Positions 58,746 to 64,000 of a DNA stretch of 64,000 bases are shown here, in pieces. Position 1 is the first letter of the stretch. Each line of letters opens with the position of its first letter. Under the pieces are notes generated by a model. The model was given only the letters and a program-made list of their open reading frames with translations. It was not told the origin of the DNA and ran no database searches. Position numbers and translations under genes: made by a program. This DNA is from Megascapheus bottae (taxonomy: Eukaryota > Chordata > Mammalia > Rodentia > Geomyidae). The stretch is from NCBI GenBank assembly GCA_024803745.1, contig JANJXV010000040.1, forward strand, positions 114,501 to 178,500, read 5' to 3'.

Positions 58746-60784
58746 CTGTTGGTGAGAATTTTTTTCCCTAATTCCCAAACACCTGCTGGTTCAGAAGAAC
58801 AGTTAAACAAAAACTGGTCATGGAATCATACCAGAACTGCCTCAAGGTGCCCTCTGCCATCACGGAGTGTGAGGGAGAGTTGAGGGGACAACACATGGAT
58901 AAGAGGGGAGGACCAAAGGTTCTTCCCATTGGGTGTGGCTGGAAACTGGTATACCAAAGAGGGAAGGGCTTCTTATATAAAACATTTATAAAGATGCTTA
59001 AAATGGGACCCTGAACCTGAGAACCCTGGGGTCCTTCAGGTTTAGGGCAGGAGAGGGAGCCTTCCCAGAGGAGAGATGGCTCTGCAGGTGAAGGAAAGGC
59101 ACTGGCACAAGTATTCCTCCCCCATTCTTCTAGGTTCCAGTAACAAGTCCTCTTGGCCTGAGCTTGGGTTTGGTTTGTTAGCATACATTGAGGCAAGAAT
59201 AGATATTCTGTGCTGGATTCATTTGAAGTGTCCAGGAATTTTGGCTTTGAGCACCAGGCAAGAATTCCTTTTGGAAATTTTAACATGGCCAAGTAATTAT
59301 CAAGCTATCAAGTATCACAGCATCTCTGCCAGCTTTCCAGCTTAGAAAGGTGGCAGAGTAAGACTTTAAATGCCCTGGGAAATGGGTTTCACTTCAGTAA
59401 TATTTTCTACTGGGCACTCATGACATACAGTATGGTCTGCCAGGGCAGGCAGACATTAGCAAAGAGAACCCATAGGCCATCTGTACAGGAATCCAAAAGG
59501 CTTCTAATTATAAGCTTTGCCAAAAGGTAACAACTTCCAGGACCAGCCTAGAGAAAACAGTTAAAATTCCAGAGGGTGAAAAAGGTGTTATGAATGGCCA
59601 ACTGGACTGATGAGCGTGATCAACCATTCCTTGAGCTAGCCTCAAGGAACCACTACTAGGATGCAGTCTGGGTTAGAACAGGAAATGCCCCCGGAGCAGA
59701 AGCTTTCTAAGGAACACTGACTTGCCAGCATCAAAATCTGATTTCATCTTATAAAAACTGAGAGGTAAAAAGCAGTGAGGCAGCTATGGCCTGTCAAGGT
59801 TCGGACAGAAACTGCCCTCCCAGATAGTAAGGGTGGGCAAATGATTCGATTACGCAGATTAATAAATAGCTGCCCAGACACATGCAGTTTAGATAGCACA
59901 TGGAGAAAGGTAGTTCTGGCTGGGCAGTAATCACCTTCTTTTTAGAGAGGACAGTAAAAGGGGAAGAGCTCAGCTTCAAGCAGCTGTCACCCAATACTGG
60001 GGGAGGGGAAGGAGACTCCTCCCTGGAACATTCCCATCAATTCATGGAGCACCCAGACTGAGTCCAGTGCTGGAGGCACCACACACACTGGCTGCAGGAT
60101 GGACTCAGGTGAGTGGAACCATAGAACTTGCTGCATTCTGAATGAATATGAGACTTCAAGCTGTCTGAATTGGGAAAGTGAGGTCTGAAAGTCCCAAAGT
60201 GACAATAATCCAAGTTAAAAAAAAAGACTCCTTATTAGAAAGAAAACCAAAATTCACTGGAGAGTATTTCAGCAGAAATAAGAAGATCTGAATTGTTAAA
60301 GATGTGTTTAGGAATGGTGTCAGAAACAAACGGCACTCACTGAGCATGTGCTACTGACGAGCTGTCAGCTTTTCTTGAGGATGAAAGGAGTACTACTGGA
60401 CTTCCATGAAACCTAGGACAAGAAAGCCTCCCTGCACACTGGATGGACAAGAGCAATCTCAAGTGTTCCCTAGCTTACACACGTTGTTTCTTAGGTGAGA
60501 CTTGACCCAAGCCTGTGAGCTAGTAAGTTAAGAGACAGCAGAGAGCAGCCAGCCAGTGATTCTCGTGGGAATATAACTCCCAAATATCAGTTTACCTACC
60601 TGAACCTGAATGACTTTCTCCTACTCAATACCTATTTGCTTGACAATTCCCACGTATCAGTTGGAAGGCCTCAATTCTTTTTCATTGTCAACTACTGGCT
60701 AAAATAAAATAAAAGGGCAACTAAGTCTCAGTCATGAAGTCTAAGACCTTCAAATGTGCATCCTTGAGCTGCTGGCACTTACAG
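58746..60784. mobile_element. 2.04-kb insertion of unknown identity
   Basis: Present only in unit 4; aggaa flanks it at 58741-58745 and 60785-60789, and units 1 and 2 have the single uninterrupted site. It starts ctgttggtg and ends cttacag. No terminal repeats or recognised proteins are seen. A 174-codon minus-strand frame (58768-59292) shows no domain. It could be an old retrovirus-derived or transposon fragment. Confidence 0.5.
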
Positions 60785-61123
60785 AGGAAATCTGTGTGAA
60801 GCTTTGTGTTGTAATTTATTTGGTCTAGTGTGACTCAGAAGGATTAGTTCATTGTTAGATGAAGAATTGGAATGAGGGACAAGAGTGAAAAGATGAAAGC
60901 GATCAAGACTCATTGAAGTGCCATGTCACCATCACTGTGCCACCCTGAACTTCATTCATTGTACAGCAAACCAATATGGGTGCACGGTACCTGCTGCCCC
61001 CCAAAATGCAGGCTGTTCTTTTGTTGCTGTTGTTTTTTTCTCAATCCTGAGGCTTGAACTCCCTGCCTGGCCACTATCCCTCAGATCTGTGGTTCAAGGC
61101 TGGCTTCGACCCAGGTCCTCAGA

Positions 61124-61590
61124 TGTTGGTGCCTGATCGCCGTCTCTGGGGCCTGTTCACCATTCTGGCTCAGCGGCCACTAAAGGGCTTTGTCCAGGCC
61201 TTCCTCGCAGACCTCTCGAGGTGTTTCTGTGAACATGACTCCACTGAACCCCTAGCGCGGGTCCTCAGCCCTCCTGGGCTTTCTTGCACTGGTCCTGCCC
61301 TGTAAAAACCTGAAAGTTGGCCCTGACCCTTTGTGACAGCACCTTGGCCTTTTTTCTGTTGGGTCCTTTCTGCTTCTCCATCTCCTCTTTCCCCCACAGT
61401 ATATAACTAAGTGCCCATCGCAATAAACCTGAGATCTGCTGCGCTTTCATGGCTGACACAGCGCCTGGCTCAGTTTTGTTTTCTCCCCGGCAATTGGGGA
61501 GGGCTGGGTTACTTGCCATCTCCTCAGCTCCATGGGACTTCAGGCTGGCCCTGGATGTCCCTGTCATACCTGTGTTGCTGGAGAGCAACA
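61124..61590 (+). mobile_element. Solo LTR (6-bp target duplication family), copy in unit 4
   Basis: 467 bp, starting TGTTGG and ending CAACA, flanked by ctcaga at 61118-61123 and 61591-61596. TATA-like tatataact near 61400 and AATAAA near 61422. Shared with unit 1 at the same position; absent from units 2 and 3. Confidence 0.85.
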
Positions 61591-61665
61591 CTCAGATGTC
61601 AGTTTTTTGCATAGCTGGGGTTCTAGGTGTGAGCTATGAGGATCCCAGCTACAAGCAGACAGTAT

Positions 61666-62221
61666 TGTTATGCCCAAGTCTCAGGACGACCACCAAGAGA
61701 CCACCGAGAGTCAGACGTTCCAAAATGCAAAAGCAAGGCTTTATTCAGGCGGGCTAGCTCCGGGCTCCATCCTACACTCCCATACAGCGGGAGCCCAGGA
61801 GGAAGCCCTCAACAGCTTTTCTACAGGGCTTTTAAAGGCAGACTACAGATTTACATCAACACAGCAATCAGCTATTGGAATGAGATAAGGTAGGGGTTAG
61901 GGACAGTTCAGGGCAGTTGGAGCTAAGGGGGATTCCTATACCAGTAGAGTCCTAATTAGCTGTCTAAGGGTAGTTTTATGGTTTTAGAAAACAAATGCCA
62001 TCCCTTGAATTTACGTGCAAGTTCTGCTTTGGAAAACAAATGTCATCCCTTGAATTTACACAGAGTTCTGGTTAATTTTAACACAGACAGGTCAGTTCCT
62101 GGGACTTAATGGCACCACAATTCTGTTTCTTTAATTTGGGTGCACTTTTGGGTCACTCACAGTTTAGATAAAAAACAAGACAGTTGCTGCTTCAGAATGG
62201 GGGCGCTTTTTTAGCTCTTCA
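61666..62221 (-). mobile_element. Solo LTR inserted in lectin exon 5 (4-bp target duplication)
   Basis: 556 bp, TG...CA, with gtat at 61662-61665 and 62222-62225. A 4-bp duplication suggests a class I (gammaretrovirus-like) element. Minus-strand polyadenylation signal (plus ctttatt near 61738). No related LTR was noticed elsewhere in the window. Confidence 0.85.
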
Positions 62222-62582
62222 GTATGTAGAGAAGGAAACATGGGGTAGGAGAGAGCTGGAGGCAGCTGAGCACTGGGCGTAGAGGCTTGGTTTGCTGCAG
62301 ATCCACTTTTTCTCTGCATAGACCCTGGCGCTGCTAATTCCAATATCATCCAAATAGGCGTATTCCCCACGGCCTCGCACTTCCACCCTAGAGCCAAGCA
62401 GAAACACGTTCAGTACTCACATTTGGGTATTTACTTGCTTTTGTTCATTTTTCTTTTTTCTTTTTGTCAGGTGTGGGGTTTCAACTTGGGGCCTGGGCCG
62501 CTGTCCCTGAGCTTTTGTGCTCAAGACGAGTCCTGATCTCCCATTATGAGCCACAGCACCACTTCTGAACATTTCTACCTTT

Positions 62583-62634
<52 letters not shown>

Positions 62635-64000
62635 TTCTTTTTTTGTAGTTAAAGGGAGGTAAGAGTCTCATGGATTTTCCTGCCTAGGCTGGTTTCAAAC
62701 TCTGATTCTCAGATTTCAGCCTCCCATGTAGCTAGGATGACAGGTGAGAGCCACCAGCACACAGCTTGTGGTCTGTAGGTTTTTCCTGGGTGCTCTTCCT
62801 GAGCTCAAGGCTAATGCCATACCCTTGAGTCAAGCCCTACTTCCCTAGCTGGCTTTGAACCTTAATACTCAGATCTCAGCCTCCTGAGTAGCTAGAATTA
62901 TAAGCATGAGCCACGGTGCCCGGATTTGTTGTCTGTAGTTTTAACAGAAGTAAGAGACTAGCGCTCATCTGACTTTAGTGATGAGCACTGATGGCTGAGT
63001 TGTGTTTCTTCTCCATTCTCAAAGTCCTGGTGTGAATGCCACCTGTCTGTCCATCACCCGTCCATCCCAGTCACACTAACCACGCATTCATTCATGACCC
63101 ACGGCCACCTGTGGGCTCCGTAGACATGACCTTCACTCAGGCTCAACTGTTTCCAAAATGCAGAAAAATAAACCATCAACAACAACAAATCCATGCTGGG
63201 TTCCAGGACTCACAGCTGTCATCCAGCTACTCAGGAGGCTGAGATCTGAGGATCACAGTTCAAAGCCAGCCCAGGAAAAAAAGTCCATGAGAATCTTACC
63301 TCCAATAATACTATTTAGCAAAAGCTGGAAGTGGCGCTGTGGTTCAAATGGTAGAGCACTAGCCTTGAGCAAAACCTCAGGAACAAGGACCCAGGCCCTG
63401 AGTTCAAGCCCCAATACTGACCCAAAACAAACAAGCCAAAAGATGGTTGACAACGTACAAGTTGGTGAAGTCTGTGTTGTCTGCCCACTTCCAGCTGTGC
63501 TTTGAGGATTCTCTTCTAAGTCCAATCCAATGATTGTACAAATCTTTATGTCGCTTCAAGAAATTCTGTAATAAAACACAGTGAGTTGAAAATGGGAGTC
63601 CTTGACTTTGGATGTATTTTGTTTTTCTGTCAAAGGCCGGCTTCAAACTGTGATCTCACATCTCAGCCTCTGAGAAGCTCTGTATTAGGACTAATAATTC
63701 TTTTTCTTTTCTTTGTGTGTATGTGCCAATCCGACTTCCACAATTTGTCTTGGAACTTCGATCCTCCCATCTCAGTTTCCTGGGTAGCTGGATGACAGCG
63801 TGAGCTCCTGGCGCCCAACCCTTTAACTTCACACAACCTCTCCAAGTCGGGGTGGGGTGTCTTTAGCACGTCACAGAGAACAGGGCCCCAAAGGCATTTC
63901 TTACCAGGTCCTGGATGGTGTCAAAGTTGGCCAGATTGGCTCCAAAGGAGACACAAAAGTCCTGACTGGACGTCCAGTTCCTTGTATCCTCAGAAAAGTA
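62219..64000 (-). CDS. Clec2-like: CLEC2/Clr-family receptor, unit 4, partial, truncated by an LTR
   Basis: Exon 5 is 62219-62387 (169 nt), exon 4 63459-63565, exon 3 from 63905 to beyond 64000; exons 1 and 2 lie outside. Splice signals and phases match unit 3. The exon 5 frame passes through GEYAYLDDIGISSARVYAEKK and WICSKPS, then stops at TGA 62219-62221, formed where the solo LTR begins. It loses the last 12 residues, including the SINE-derived end, but keeps the whole CTLD. If the missing exons are intact it would encode about 211 residues. Exon 3 has a DFCVSF variant. Confidence 0.8.
62465..62768 (-). mobile_element. Type A SINE containing a (CTTT)n array
   Basis: Minus-strand dimer; a CTTT array occupies 62577-62635 inside the element. 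Confidence 0.85.
62577..62635. repeat. (CTTT)n microsatellite
   Basis: About 14 units within a SINE; units 1 and 3 have only short T-rich runs here. Confidence 0.95.
62785..62925 (-). mobile_element. Type A SINE, partial
   Basis: Counterpart of 13416-13580. Confidence 0.7.
63205..63425 (+). mobile_element. Type A SINE in lectin intron 4
   Basis: Counterpart of 13866-14092 and 53658-53875. Confidence 0.85.
63615..63810 (-). mobile_element. Degraded B1-type pieces in lectin intron 3
   Basis: Counterpart of 14290-14480. Confidence 0.5.

Larger units (their letters stand above)
58408..61120. repeat. Segmental duplication, flank block of lectin unit 4
   Basis: 58408-58745 and 60785-61120 match 5190-6661. 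The part between is a 2-kb insertion. Confidence 0.8.
61597..64000. repeat. Segmental duplication, lectin unit 4 (cut by window end)
   Basis: Collinear with units 1 and 3 from the end of exon 5 to within exon 3. Confidence 0.85.

Noticed and set aside
58768..59292. 174-codon minus-strand frame in the unit 4 insertion
   Set aside because: No domain, signal or splice evidence; it lies wholly within an insertion absent from the paralogs.

Overview
The window is nuclear DNA of a mammal, almost certainly a rodent. About fifty copies of two dimeric SINEs are seen: one with a 7SL-derived B1 head and a tRNA-derived ID tail (called type A here), and one made of two ID-like tRNA units (type B). There are also L1 fragments, three retroviral lineages and a processed PRPS1 pseudogene. 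B1-ID dimers fit non-murid rodents such as squirrels, dormice or the kangaroo rat/pocket mouse group; the exact lineage is not resolved. The host genes are C-type lectin-like receptors of the CLEC2/Clr family (NK-receptor ligands), all on the minus strand, so this is probably a piece of the natural killer gene complex.

Layout. 1-5.2 kb: simple repeats, a PRPS1 retropseudogene (1.21-3.29 kb) and a CpG-rich block of nested tandem repeats (3.39-4.2 kb). 5.2-18.9 kb: lectin unit 1. It is a five-exon gene with every reading frame open, but its first splice donor reads TT instead of GT. Its 3' side carries a solo LTR into which a young class II provirus (6.67-12.33 kb) was inserted. 19-36 kb: SINEs, a 5'-inverted L1 (21.87-24.06 kb), a 5'-truncated L1 with clean target duplications (31.04-32.10 kb), a decayed gammaretrovirus-like LTR with a proline primer site (about 33.07-33.4 kb), and an L1 ORF2 fragment with a 448-codon open frame (34.65-35.95 kb). 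36.8-42.65 kb: a second provirus with a lysine primer site and almost no coding capacity, inserted inside a SINE. 47.7-50 kb: lectin unit 2, reduced to one last exon. 52.4-56.5 kb: lectin unit 3, a complete gene predicted to encode 223 residues. 58.4-64 kb: lectin unit 4, whose last exon is interrupted by a solo LTR and which runs off the right edge.

The four units are copies of one ancestral segment. Comparing them gives empty sites that date several insertions: an L1 fragment, three SINEs and a solo LTR. It also shows mobile DNA repeatedly changing the C-terminus of the receptor. In the ancestral exon 5 the last eight residues and the stop codon lie in a type A SINE. In unit 4 the end of an LTR supplies a new stop twelve residues earlier. 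Exon and insertion patterns conflict between units, which suggests gene conversion or unequal exchange. I found no prokaryotic-type system, CRISPR array, rRNA gene or genuine tRNA gene.
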